Part shown: positions 41,921 to 50,639 of the stretch, one piece after another
Position numbering within the stretch: position 1 is the stretch's first letter
How the letters are laid out: each line of letters begins with the position of its first letter
Origin: Mucilaginibacter agri
GTDB lineage: Bacteria > Bacteroidota > Bacteroidia > Sphingobacteriales > Sphingobacteriaceae
DNA length: 64,000 nucleotides
Direction of reading: 5' to 3'
Assembly: GCF_009928685.1 (NCBI RefSeq)
Contig: NZ_WWEO01000042.1
Coordinates: 372,001-436,000 of the forward strand
Position numbers and translations under genes: made by a program
Notes under the pieces: generated by a model
Told to the model about the DNA's origin: nothing
The model's input: the letters and a program-made list of their open reading frames with translations, nothing else
Databases searched by the model: none

Positions 41921-44900
41921 TTAAGCCACGATAATCTGCTGGTTGTTTCGCGCCTGAATAGTTCGATGGTGCTTTAACAGGCAGTGGTAAACTATCATTT
42001 CCTGGGTACGCTGCTGCTCTGCAAACAGCCTGTTTAAGTGCATATGTATGAGGTCTGCAGCTAGTTGTACCTTTCTTTCGTGAGAAAATTTATCGCATAG
42101 GCGAACTATTTTCCAAACCATATCAAAAAGTTTAATTCTGTGTTGTGTTAATCTGAGGGTCTCATAATACAACGAATCTGGGTGTAGCAATGCAGCAATC
42201 TCGTCTTTTAATATCCTGTATTTACGATCGAGGGACAGCTTTAGATTTTTTTGATCATGATGCTCCTGGTAAAACGTATTGGCCATTTGATTTAAAAAAT
42301 TAATCTGATCTGCTAAAAATGGGAAAAACAGATCAACAATTTCTGCCACAGAAACAAACGCCAGGCTATGGTAGCTATAACAAAATGAAGATGTAGAATT
42401 AAGCTTAAGATAATGAATAATTAACTGACTGCTTGCCGCAAAACATTGTTCTACGTCGTCAATTAAATCCGCCCCGTAACGTTCCAGTTCGCGCCGGTAG
42501 ATATCAGCCTGATATTCGTGTACAAGATTATAGCTAATATCTGCCGAAAGTTTAGCTTTTAGCGCCGGTAATATATAATTTACACCGGTTTCTGTAACCA
42601 AAAATCGAAGCCTTATGTGCGGGCCGCTATCCATATATCTCACAAAAAACCACGAGGTGATATCGCACGTGTTAAAGTTTTTCAGCAGTGGAAAAAGCAC
42701 TCGGATAAGTAGTTCATTGGCTCTTGGTTGGGCACAGTAAATTTTTAGATAAAGCCATTTACTACCCGGTATAAAGTTTCGTGTAGTTTTAATAGCTTTG
42801 GTTTCGGGCGAGTGTACCAGGGCACTATAAGTAGGAGCCCCCGATACCATAAGGGCAATAAATTGATTAACCATAGTATAACCGCGGTGATCTTTAACAT
42901 TTTCATCTACACCGATATATTCGCGAATAACTGCTTTGCTGTTCGATTTTAGGCATTGGGTGAAGAGCAATGCCGAGTCATGATCATCTAAATCAAAAAC
43001 CAACTGCTGATCCGATTTACTAAGGGTAACAAAGCGTGGCAAATTAAATTCATTACGCCATTGTTCAAGCCTGCTCAAGGCTTCTTCATTATTGCAAGGG
43101 CAAAGATATATTATGTCTTTTTCGCATAAATTCCATTTGGCAAGGCATAATATTGTATCCTGGTATGTTACCCTCGGATAAGACGACATCCCTGGAAATA
43201 GGTTTTCAATGTCGAAAGTAAAATTGCTCTGGATGTTTTGATGCTGCAAATCGCACAGGAATTGAAAAAGACTAAGCTGATTAATGTTGTGGTTATAGGC
43301 AGAGCTAAAGCGGGGAATAACTCTTTTTTGCAGGCTGGCTGATTCAAGCACAAGTTCATTGTTGTCTACAAACAACAAGAGATCGGCAGGGAATAGTTGT
43401 TGTTTGCCGAGGTTGGCGCTGGTTTGAGTGAGTGGGATCTCATAATTATAAACAGATCGCCTCCGGTTTATGTTGTCAGTATGATCGTCGGATAAATGGT
43501 TAATTTCCGCAAAAATAACACCGGGGTTGTTCTGCTGTTCAATATCGGCAATGGTATTAGCTATTTGCAACACCGACGGACTAAACTGCGTAAATCGGCC
43601 AATAATTGATAAGGCCGAAGCTCCGCCCGCTGCCTCAATAATAACCCGGCTTTTATGGGTGCTGAAAAGTATAGGCATGGAAGCCGGCATTGGACGTTGC
43701 TGCGGTTTCTCGAGTTTTTCCAGATCGGATTTAAGCAGCCTGATTTCGTTTTTTTCGCCAGTAACGTTTTGCCATTTTTGTAAGATGAGACGATGAATAG
43801 TAGACCATTTTATTGCACTAACCTCCGTCTCTTTGGCGCCGTAAAACTGAACATCTTCAAGCAGTGTATTAATTATATAAGGCGCCGGTGGTCCGTAGCT
43901 AAGACCACTTTCGGGGTCGAGTGCCTGTAGCAATGGTACTTTCTGCCTGTCGTACCGGGTTTTAAACTTCTCTACAAAATCCGTTAGTTTCGAATCCTGT
44001 ATCGGTTGATTTAATATGTTAAGGGCATTTAGCGCTTCGGATAATTGTTGCTGATAATTGTTACTTAGCGTGCCCGTTACTTGGCGTTCTACGCTGCTGT
44101 AAAACCATTGCTTGGGTAAAGGCTCGTTAAGTACGCTATATAAGGCTGCGAAATCTCTCGCTGCCGATTCAATATGCGCAAGCGCTGGAAAATTGCCAGG
44201 CTTCATTGCCCTGTTTATGGCATCAACAGCTATAGCTATTGGCGTGCCCATAAGCGCAGGGCTTGTTGCCAGTTGTTGTAATGCATCTTTGCCTAATATA
44301 CTGGTAGTTAGCTGTGGAACAATGATTTGAGCGCCAATCAAAAAGTCGGTATATGCTCGCGCTTCGTTGTAACTGCAGCCGGCGCATTGTACAGTGTAAT
44401 TAACGATGTCGGCATAATTGACAAAAGATTGTTCGGCAAACTTTAATAGGCCTTTAATAAAACGGCTTGTATCGTAAGCTTCGAGCTGGTAGGATACTTT
44501 ACCGGTCTCTTTGTCGCGCTGGGTTTTAATGTAACGAAACTCCTTACCTGTATTGTAGAGAGTTGGGTTGCCTCTGTAACTTTGTAAACCTGAATCGCCA
44601 CTAAGTAAAAATGGTGTTAATGTTTGCGTTACTCCTTGATCGGCCAGTAATTTAAAATTCACATCGCCAGGTTGGCTAAGCTGTGCGCAACCCTGCTCTC
44701 CCCAGTTTATTAGGCTAAGGGTAGAAAAGCTACCAAATGGAGTAGGCCTGAAGCACATGCGATTGTAGTACTTTAATAACGTAGTGCGTTCTTTGTCTGT
44801 TAGATTGTTGATGGAGAATTGTTTGGCTGCCAGGGCTTGGAACAAATGAGGGCTGGCCAAATAAATTGCTTGTTTAAAATATTCATCATGGAGCATGTCC

Positions 44901-44986
44901 TTAAGCCGTGCTGGATGATAATCCTGCGGGCTAAAAAAAGGGCACCGGAGTACCAGTGTCGGTAAAAAAGAAAGGGGCGTTTTCAT
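41921..44986 (-). CDS. Class I lanthipeptide dehydratase (LanB), full length
   Basis: 1021 residues, the normal LanB size. The N-terminal glutamylation domain (Lant_dehydr_N type, about 1-720) includes CFRPTPFGSFSTLSLINWG near residue 77, a very conserved R-x-T-P-F-G-x-F-S block. The C-terminal elimination domain (Lant_dehydr_C/SpaB_C type, about 765-1010) includes KWLYLKIYC and WFFVRYMDSGPHIRLRF with the catalytic Arg/His set. The enzyme dehydrates Ser/Thr of a leader-bearing peptide using glutamyl-tRNA(Glu). No LanC cyclase, protease or transporter gene is in the window, so the product may be a dehydrated, unringed peptide, or partners may lie elsewhere. The likely substrate is the 49-residue peptide that converges on it. 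A very AT-rich spacer precedes the gene. Confidence 0.93.
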   Translation of the reverse strand: MKTPLSFLPTLVLRCPFFSPQDYHPARLKDMLHDEYFKQAIYLASPHLFQALAAKQFSINNLTDKERTTLLKYYNRMCFRPTPFGSFSTLSLINWGEQGCAQLSQPGDVNFKLLADQGVTQTLTPFLLSGDSGLQSYRGNPTLYNTGKEFRYIKTQRDKETGKVSYQLEAYDTSRFIKGLLKFAEQSFVNYADIVNYTVQCAGCSYNEARAYTDFLIGAQIIVPQLTTSILGKDALQQLATSPALMGTPIAIAVDAINRAMKPGNFPALAHIESAARDFAALYSVLNEPLPKQWFYSSVERQVTGTLSNNYQQQLSEALNALNILNQPIQDSKLTDFVEKFKTRYDRQKVPLLQALDPESGLSYGPPAPYIINTLLEDVQFYGAKETEVSAIKWSTIHRLILQKWQNVTGEKNEIRLLKSDLEKLEKPQQRPMPASMPILFSTHKSRVIIEAAGGASALSIIGRFTQFSPSVLQIANTIADIEQQNNPGVIFAEINHLSDDHTDNINRRRSVYNYEIPLTQTSANLGKQQLFPADLLLFVDNNELVLESASLQKRVIPRFSSAYNHNINQLSLFQFLCDLQHQNIQSNFTFDIENLFPGMSSYPRVTYQDTILCLAKWNLCEKDIIYLCPCNNEEALSRLEQWRNEFNLPRFVTLSKSDQQLVFDLDDHDSALLFTQCLKSNSKAVIREYIGVDENVKDHRGYTMVNQFIALMVSGAPTYSALVHSPETKAIKTTRNFIPGSKWLYLKIYCAQPRANELLIRVLFPLLKNFNTCDITSWFFVRYMDSGPHIRLRFLVTETGVNYILPALKAKLSADISYNLVHEYQADIYRRELERYGADLIDDVEQCFAASSQLIIHYLKLNSTSSFCYSYHSLAFVSVAEIVDLFFPFLADQINFLNQMANTFYQEHHDQKNLKLSLDRKYRILKDEIAALLHPDSLYYETLRLTQHRIKLFDMVWKIVRLCDKFSHERKVQLAADLIHMHLNRLFAEQQRTQEMIVYHCLLKHHRTIQARNNQQIIVA

Positions 44987-45115
44987 ATTAATTATTTATG
45001 TAGCCTTTTACGACACTAATATTAAAGTGATAGTTATTTTTTTAATAAAGTATCGTTACCCCATTACTGTTACAAGCAATAATAAATTAATCATTAAATC
45101 TTCATTTTTATAACC

Positions 45116-45123
45116 TACTTTTG
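45116..45123 (+). promoter_or_regulatory. -7 promoter element (TACTTTTG) for a putative small RNA
   Basis: Full match to TAnnTTTG in a non-coding spacer; the first predicted transcribed bases open a hairpin. The -33 position has only TTAA. Confidence 0.45.
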
Positions 45124-45126
45124 TGG

Positions 45127-45210
45127 AATGGTGAGTTTCTGCTCACTATTGTGATAAGGTTTAGGTTTAAAGTCCCCAAGCAGCGAGTGCAAGGGGACTT
45201 TATTTTTTTA
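45127..45210 (+). ncRNA. Putative small RNA of about 80 nt with two hairpins
   Basis: Between lanB and the sacsin-like gene, both on the minus strand, a plus-strand unit of promoter box, hairpin and terminator occurs. The 5' hairpin pairs 45127-45135 with 45142-45150 (9 bp with one G-U, 6-base loop). The 3' hairpin pairs 45168-45177 with 45193-45202 (10 bp perfect, core AAAGTCCCC/GGGGACTTT) and runs into T7. No open frame longer than 8 codons lies inside and no plus-strand gene follows for 1.6 kb, so a leader or attenuator role is unlikely. The terminator could be unrelated readthrough control, so identity as an sRNA is tentative. Confidence 0.45.
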
Positions 45211-45292
45211 AAGGATATACTAATTTAAGGAAAATTAGCCCTAAAAGCCCGTAAGTAGCTGTAAATAATATATTAAGCGAAATATAGATATA

Positions 45293-46444
45293 TCACATTA
45301 CCATATTGAATACTTTAATAGCCGCCTTTGCAATTGGCATAAAGCCGGTTGTTATATATTTTAAATCGGGTAAAGAGTCGTTGAAAGACTCGTCCAAATA
45401 TTCCATTTCCTTGAGGCTTTTAAGCGCCATTTCCATTAACAACGCGAGCGCGTTGATAAGTTGTGTGTTTTCTGTACGATTGTTTTTTAACGCTTCGCGA
45501 TTTGGTGAAAGTATAAAAGGAGCATTTACCGCGTAGTTAAGCCTGGTTTCGTGCCTGGTGGGCAAAGAGCACCAGGCATAACGGTAATAGTGGTCGTGCT
45601 CTGGCCCAATTGCAATCTGATTGTTGATGCCAAGTACGAAAGCAACGCCGATAGTTAAGAAGTAAGCCTTTGAGGTTTGATCAACAATTTTTACCTTTTG
45701 GGTGAATTTGATAAGGGTATCATTGTTTAATTTAACCCGCGCGGTTTTGATATAGGATACGGGCGGGCTGGTAATAATTTCTTCGAGCTCTTTTGTAAAT
45801 CTATTATAGTCGGTTACCGTGATAACATCGATAGTGCGGAGGCTTTTCAAAAACAACATTGGGTTTTTAAACCTTGTCAGTTGCTCGTCAATCGCTTCGT
45901 AGCAATCTTCTGCCGACTTATCATCTCTGTCAAAAGGGAGCCAAAATGCAGTAGTTTCTGCATGGTGAAGAAATTCGGGCTCCGGTTTAACTTCGCGCGG
46001 TATAACAAACTGCTCTATTTTAAAGCAGTATGGCGGGTTGTAAATGTGTGGTGTGCGTGTATATTGAAAAACCGACTTAAAGCCAACGCCTGCACGCCCT
46101 ATGTTATTGGTTATGTCGTCCTTTTTTGGGGAAAGTGCGAATGCTGTAATGGCGTTGATATGACCGGGAGAAACTTCGGGTTCTCTTTCTAAAGCAGGGT
46201 CGGTTAGTGAAAAGCTGACACTTCCGTTGTGCGAAAACAAAACTCCGTTTTTTCTAAGTTCAAGTCTCGCCTTGGTGGCTTTTGCATCATCCGCATTTTG
46301 GATTAATTCATAAATAAAATGGGCCGGCTCGTGGTAAGTGCTAATAATGTGGTTAGTAAACGTTTTTAGCCCCGTTAGTTTTAATGCTTCTACCGTATTT
46401 TGCCTTTTTGCGGTTAAGGCAGCAAACCAGTTTTTTTGTTCCAT
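45293..46444 (-). CDS. Sacsin-like HSP90-type ATPase domain protein, short form
   Basis: 383 residues, essentially one GHKL ATPase domain of the sacsin N-terminal type. N-box IYELIQNADDA (about 43-53), SFSLTDPALER, G1-like NNIGRAGVGFKSVFQYT (about 111-127), and a middle region ending near KYITTGFMPIA. Relatives I know of are usually much longer (over 1000 residues) with added nuclease or helper domains, several in anti-phage islands. Here the frame stops after the ATPase plus a short tail, and no continuation is visible in the other minus-strand frames down to lanB. So it is either a short family member or a truncated remnant. It stands alone. Confidence 0.7.
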   Translation of the reverse strand: MEQKNWFAALTAKRQNTVEALKLTGLKTFTNHIISTYHEPAHFIYELIQNADDAKATKARLELRKNGVLFSHNGSVSFSLTDPALEREPEVSPGHINAITAFALSPKKDDITNNIGRAGVGFKSVFQYTRTPHIYNPPYCFKIEQFVIPREVKPEPEFLHHAETTAFWLPFDRDDKSAEDCYEAIDEQLTRFKNPMLFLKSLRTIDVITVTDYNRFTKELEEIITSPPVSYIKTARVKLNNDTLIKFTQKVKIVDQTSKAYFLTIGVAFVLGINNQIAIGPEHDHYYRYAWCSLPTRHETRLNYAVNAPFILSPNREALKNNRTENTQLINALALLMEMALKSLKEMEYLDESFNDSLPDLKYITTGFMPIAKAAIKVFNMVM

Positions 46445-46901
46445 GATATATTGGGTAACCGTTTACAGCACCCTGCGGCAGATAATCTCTTACTTACTTT
46501 AATGAGGTGCAATCCTTTAACCGGGAGGCCGCCGGTGTAGGTAATTATTGCACAAATTCTTTTCCGCAGCAGTTACTACTAAGATGTTGAATCCGGATAA
46601 GTAAAGGGTCTAGGTAATACTTTCCGGATCAACATCTGCACTTAAAAATGCTGAACATTAGTTTAGTATCCATATAACTTACACCAAATACACTTTTCCC
46701 TACACGAACGATGTTTTTTGGGTAATAAACATGAATAGATAATGATCAAAATGGACTGTATTGCGGCCTTTGGGTTTGTTTAGGCTGATTTTGCGACCTG
46801 CTCTGCCACATCTTTAATATTTGCATGTAGTGCTTTGATATCTGCAATTCTGCAGGCGTTAATCGGCCGACCTTTGATTTATCATTTAAAACAAAGGAAA
46901 T
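46445..46901. other. Non-coding spacer with long imperfect inverted repeat
   Basis: No credible gene on either strand. It holds a near-perfect inverted repeat of about 20 bp arms (46583-46602 and 46619-46638; core AGATGTTGA and TCCGGA, one single-base indel and one mismatch) and, just before the SDR start, an AT-rich segment with a TAATATTTG box that may be its promoter. Confidence 0.6.
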
Positions 46902-47642
46902 ATGAAAACGCTATCAGAAAAAGTAATCTTGGTAACAGGAGCCTCAAGAGGCATAGGCGCGGTAGTTGCCCAAAAACTTGCCGAAGCAGGCGCCAAAGTA
47001 ATTGTAAACTATGCGGGTGGCCGCGAAGCTGCCGAACAAACCGTTAATAGCATTATAGCTAAAGGCGGAGAAGCCATTGCGTTACAGGCCGATGTGAGCA
47101 AGGCCAATGAAGTAGCCGCACTGTTTGATGCCGCCATTACACACTTTGGTAAAATAGACGTGCTGGTAAATAATGCCGGTATCATGATCACCAAATTATT
47201 GAAAGATACCACCGACGAAGATTTTACCAGCCAGTTCGACATCAATGTTCGCGGTACATTTAATACGCTTCGCGAAGCAGCCACCAAACTGGCCGACAAT
47301 GGCAGTATTATCAACTTCTCATCAACCACTACCCGTGTAATGATGCCTACTTACAGTACTTACGTAGCCACCAAAGCCGCTGTAGAACAGTTAACCCGCG
47401 TATTTGCCAAAGAAGTAGGGGCCAGAGGAATTAACGTAAACTCCGTATCACCAGGCCCTACAAATACCGAATTATTTACCAAAGGCAAACCGCAGGAATT
47501 GATAGATCGCCTTGCATCACAATCAGCTTTTAACCGTATTGGCGAGCCCGAAGATATTGCAAAAACAGTAGTCTTCCTGGCAAGCGACGATGCCAAATGG
47601 ATCTCTGCCCAAAACATTGGCTTAAATGGGGCAATGGCTTGA
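46902..47642 (+). CDS. SDR family oxidoreductase (3-oxoacyl-ACP reductase-like)
   Basis: 246 residues, classical short-chain dehydrogenase. Cofactor motif VTGASRGIGAVV (TGxxxGIG, 11-22), NNAGI (about 87-91), catalytic Ser in IINFSSTTT (about 138-139) and YVATK (Tyr and Lys about 151/155), then VNSVSPGPTNTELF. The basic residue after the second strand (NYAGGREA) suggests NADP use. The substrate cannot be assigned. It shares the strand and a spacer of 83 bases with a second SDR gene, suggesting an operon. The adjacent ADH and AraC genes on the other strand may belong to the same aldehyde/alcohol response. Confidence 0.9.
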   Translation: MKTLSEKVILVTGASRGIGAVVAQKLAEAGAKVIVNYAGGREAAEQTVNSIIAKGGEAIALQADVSKANEVAALFDAAITHFGKIDVLVNNAGIMITKLLKDTTDEDFTSQFDINVRGTFNTLREAATKLADNGSIINFSSTTTRVMMPTYSTYVATKAAVEQLTRVFAKEVGARGINVNSVSPGPTNTELFTKGKPQELIDRLASQSAFNRIGEPEDIAKTVVFLASDDAKWISAQNIGLNGAMA

Positions 47643-47725
47643 TTTGGAATCAAGAATCGAGAGTCAGGAATCGCGACAAGAAACACAAGCGCATTAACAA
47701 ATCAACAAATCATCCAATTAGAATC

Positions 47726-48478
47726 ATGAACTCATTAAAAAATAAGGTAGCCTTAATTACAGGCTCGGCAAGAGGTTTAGGAAAGGCAATTGCAGAACGT
47801 TATGCCGCATTGGGCGCGGATATTGTAATCAACTATTCGCGCGATAAAGCATCTGCAGACGAAGTGGTAAGCAGTATTAACGCCATGGGCGTAAAAGTAA
47901 TTGCCATACAGGCAGACATAAGTAAAGTAGCCGAGATAGAGCGATTGTTTGCAGAAGCAAAAGCCGCATTCGGTAAAATAGATATTGTGGTGGCCAATGC
48001 GGGTATTGAGCTGGTAGAGACGCCAGTAGTTGATTTTACCGAAGAGCAGTTCGACCGTGTATTTTCTATTAACACCAAAGGAACGTACTTTACCATGCAG
48101 CAGGCGGCCAAAAATGTAGAGGATGGCGGCCGCATCATTTACATCGCATCTAGCACAACTTCGTTCCCGGTACCGGGAATGGCGGTTTATGGGGGGAGTA
48201 AGACCACGCCGCGTTACCTGGTTGATATCCTTTCGAAAGAGATTGGCCATAAAGGTATCACCGTAAACTCTATCATTCCATTTGCGGTAGATCACTCCGG
48301 CATATTTGCCGAAGCAGGTAGCTACCCGGAGCTTAGAAAACAACTGCTTGACAGTTGCCCGATGGGGCGGCTGGCCGAAGTAGAAGACGTAGCCGATGTG
48401 GCAGAGTTTTTCGCCAGTAGCCTGTCGTCATTCGTAAATGGCCAACACTTGTTGGTGAATGGCGGCGCTACTAACTAA
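47726..48478 (+). CDS. SDR family oxidoreductase
   Basis: 250 residues from the ATG at 47726 (MNSLKNKVALITG). Upstream in-frame codons overlap the previous gene and are not protein-like. Motifs: ITGSARGLGKAI (TGxxxGlG), VANAGI, catalytic region YIASSTT and VYGGSK (Tyr-x-x-x-Lys), and a proline-glycine substrate loop shifted to IPFAVDHSGIF. Similar to the upstream SDR, so a tandem duplicate with diverged substrate loop is likely. It ends at a strong bidirectional terminator. The substrate is not known. Confidence 0.88.
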   Translation: MNSLKNKVALITGSARGLGKAIAERYAALGADIVINYSRDKASADEVVSSINAMGVKVIAIQADISKVAEIERLFAEAKAAFGKIDIVVANAGIELVETPVVDFTEEQFDRVFSINTKGTYFTMQQAAKNVEDGGRIIYIASSTTSFPVPGMAVYGGSKTTPRYLVDILSKEIGHKGITVNSIIPFAVDHSGIFAEAGSYPELRKQLLDSCPMGRLAEVEDVADVAEFFASSLSSFVNGQHLLVNGGATN

Positions 48479-48490
48479 AGCTTATGGAAA

Positions 48491-48530
48491 ACAGAAAAGT
48501 CCCCTCGCGTTAGCAAGGGGACTTTTCTGT
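48491..48530. terminator. Bidirectional terminator between SDR and alcohol dehydrogenase genes
   Basis: 14-bp perfect arms 48491-48504 and 48517-48530 (core AAAAGTCCCC/GGGGACTTTT), 12-base loop, A-run and T-run on the two sides, between convergent genes. Confidence 0.92.
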
Positions 48531-49570
48531 TATAAGGTAGCCATGTCTATAACAAAGCGATACTTAACATCGCCTTTAACCATACGGTCGAATGAGGTGG
48601 TGATATCTTTAATGTCGATGAGTTCGATATCAGCTACTATGTTGTGCTCGGCGCAGAAATCGAGCATTTCCTGAGTTTGCGGCAAGCCTCCAGCGCCAGA
48701 GCCGGCAACTACTTTATTACCTGCTAGCAAGGCAAATGCGGGTAATTCATAAGGTTCTGCAGGCGCGCCAACGCAAATGTATACACCATTTGTTTTTAGT
48801 AAGGAAAGATATAGGTTCAAGTCGTGCTTGGCAGAAACCGTATCTAAAATAAAGTTGAACGAGCTTTTTACCGCCGCGACTTCTTCGGGGTTACTCATTA
48901 CCACAAAATGGTGTGCTCCTAATTTTTCGGCATCCGCTCTTTTAGATTCTGAGGTACTTAAAATAGTAACTTCTGCACCTAATGCTACACCAAATTTAAC
49001 GCCCATATGGCCTAAACCGCCGAGGCCTACTACTGCAAGTTTATCGCCTTTGCCAACTTTCCAGTTACGAAGAGGGGAGTAGGTAGTGATACCCGCGCAA
49101 AGCAGTGGTGCAACGCCGGCCAACGAAAGTTTTTTTGAGATATGGTGTACGAAATCTTCATGCACCACAATTTTATTGGAGTAACCACCATAAGTTGGGT
49201 TACCATCTTTATCTAAGCCGTTGTAGGTTTGTACAGGACTTACCGAGCATAATTGCTCCTGTCCGTTCTGGCAGTTTTCGCAGGTGCGGCAAGAGTCTAC
49301 CATTACACCAACGCCACCCAAGTCGCCGGTTTTAAACTTTTTAACGTGATCGCCAATCTGGCTAATTTTGCCCACAATCTCGTGCCCTGGCACCATTGGG
49401 AACACACCCGGAAACCAGTCGTTTTTAATTTGGTGCAGGTCCGAGTGGCAAACACCGCAATAGGCTATCTCAATCAGCACATCGTGCGGGCCGACTTCTC
49501 TGCGTTCAAAATCCCAGGGGGCTAAATCTGTTTCAGCGCTTTGCGCTGCATATCCTTTGGTTTGTATCAT
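48530..49570 (-). CDS. Zinc-dependent NAD(P) alcohol dehydrogenase (cinnamyl-alcohol/YahK-like)
   Basis: 346 residues, MDR superfamily. Catalytic zinc Cys in YCGVCHSDLH (about 36-45), GHEIVG (His about 65), structural zinc cluster CRTCENCQNGQEQLC (about 94-108), and nucleotide-binding GLGGLGHMGVKFG (about 175-187). The late block VAGSGAGGLPQTQEMLDFC is typical of the YahK/AdhC-like, CAD-type branch, which reduces a range of aldehydes with NADPH. The AraC gene lies upstream on the same strand (81 bases) and may control it. The substrate range is inferred from family only. Confidence 0.92.
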   Translation of the reverse strand: MIQTKGYAAQSAETDLAPWDFERREVGPHDVLIEIAYCGVCHSDLHQIKNDWFPGVFPMVPGHEIVGKISQIGDHVKKFKTGDLGGVGVMVDSCRTCENCQNGQEQLCSVSPVQTYNGLDKDGNPTYGGYSNKIVVHEDFVHHISKKLSLAGVAPLLCAGITTYSPLRNWKVGKGDKLAVVGLGGLGHMGVKFGVALGAEVTILSTSESKRADAEKLGAHHFVVMSNPEEVAAVKSSFNFILDTVSAKHDLNLYLSLLKTNGVYICVGAPAEPYELPAFALLAGNKVVAGSGAGGLPQTQEMLDFCAEHNIVADIELIDIKDITTSFDRMVKGDVKYRFVIDMATL

Positions 49571-49651
49571 TACAGGTAAATTTTATTTACCCAAAGTTAT
49601 AACAGCACACCGGAGTTTAACTTACAGAATTCAAAGTAATAGTTATACTTT

Positions 49652-50548
49652 TCAAAGCGATTTGCGCAAGGTCATGGGTGTAAGACCGGTGTGTTTTTTA
49701 AAGAAGTTGTTAAAGTAAGATGCGTATTCGAAACCGAGGCTAAACGCAATCTCGGCGGCACTCCAGTCAGTATGCATGAGCAAAGACTTGGCTTCGGCTA
49801 TAATTTTTTCGTTGATATGTGTAGTGGTAGATTTGCCGGTAGACTCCTGCACGGCGGCATTGAGATGATTTACATGAACGGACAGCCGATCGGCATAATC
49901 TCCTGCTTTTTTTAGCTTCAGCGCAAACCTGGGCGAATCTACCGGGAACTGTCTTTCCAATAAATTGATAAATAATTTGGCAATACGCGAGGCCGCGTTT
50001 TGTGGACTAAAATAAGCTATAGCGGGTTGCATCTTTATGGCCTCGTGAATAATGAGATTTACCTGGCTGCGCAGCAAATCGTACTTGTATACGTATTCAC
50101 TATCAATTTCGTGGCGCATGCGGCTAAAAATGCTGGTTAAATAGCTAACCTGCTCATCGTTCAGAAAATAGACCGGGTTACCATCAGGCTTAAACAAGGA
50201 GGACTGCTGGAGATTGCCCGGCCTTGCACTATCATTTAAAAATTCCTCGGTAAAAACGCAAAAATATCCCGACATCTCGTCGGTATAAGTTTCGTCAGCA
50301 TCCCATGAATAGGGTATCATAGGATTAGTGAAAACCAATACCGGCTGGTCTATCTGGATACCCCGATTGGCATAAAGCAGCTGGCTTCTACCATTGGTAA
50401 CAAATGAGATCTTGTAATAATCGCGTCTGTTATACGAAGACAGCGAACACTTTCCTTCCGATATGGTGGCCACTTTAAACTGTGCAAACTCAGTAGGCGA
50501 TATTTTAAACTCGAACGGTACTTTCTCCGTAGCTTGCGATTCTTCCAT
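49652..50548 (-). CDS. AraC family transcriptional regulator
   Basis: 298 residues from the ATG at 50548. An in-frame ATG 21 bases upstream falls in the promoter, because a TAACTTTG box at 50552-50559 ends only 3 bases before 50548. A cupin-like sensing domain is at about 15-170 and the C-terminal double HTH at about 200-298, with IAEAKSLLMHTDWSAAEIAF and the second-helix block FEYASYFNNFFKKHTGLTP. It is followed on the same strand by the alcohol dehydrogenase and divergent to no gene, so it is a candidate regulator of that gene and perhaps the SDR pair. The inducer is unknown. Confidence 0.9.
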   Translation of the reverse strand: MEESQATEKVPFEFKISPTEFAQFKVATISEGKCSLSSYNRRDYYKISFVTNGRSQLLYANRGIQIDQPVLVFTNPMIPYSWDADETYTDEMSGYFCVFTEEFLNDSARPGNLQQSSLFKPDGNPVYFLNDEQVSYLTSIFSRMRHEIDSEYVYKYDLLRSQVNLIIHEAIKMQPAIAYFSPQNAASRIAKLFINLLERQFPVDSPRFALKLKKAGDYADRLSVHVNHLNAAVQESTGKSTTTHINEKIIAEAKSLLMHTDWSAAEIAFSLGFEYASYFNNFFKKHTGLTPMTLRKSL

Positions 50549-50551
50549 TCG

Positions 50552-50559
50552 CAAAGTTA
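50552..50559 (-). promoter_or_regulatory. -7 promoter element (TAACTTTG) of araC-type gene
   Basis: Minus-strand TAACTTTG matches TAnnTTTG and abuts the ATG at 50548, implying a leaderless transcript. Confidence 0.5.
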
Positions 50560-50580
50560 AAAAAATCAAAGCGTATTAGT

Positions 50581-50621
50581 AAAACAGTAAAGCCACCCTA
50601 ATCGGGTGGCTTTACTGTTTT
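50581..50621 (-). terminator. Terminator of the tetR-tetX-like operon
   Basis: 18-bp perfect arms 50581-50598 and 50604-50621 (core AGTAAAGCCACCC/GGGTGGCTTTACT), 5-base loop, T-run on the minus side, 19 bases after the monooxygenase stop. Confidence 0.92.
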
Positions 50622-50639
50622 TACATGGGCGCTACTGGT

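Noticed and set aside
45128..45154. Eight-codon frame (MVSFCSLL) in the putative sRNA
   Set aside because: No gene follows that it could attenuate, and the length is too short for evidence of translation.
47597..47725. Long N-terminal extension of the second SDR
   Set aside because: It overlaps the first SDR gene and is rich in Lys/Asn/Arg; MNSLKNKVALITG at 47726 is the natural family start.
47777..48343. 188-residue frame opposite the second SDR
   Set aside because: Cys/Arg/Tyr-rich composition typical of an antisense shadow; the SDR motifs on the plus strand explain the region.
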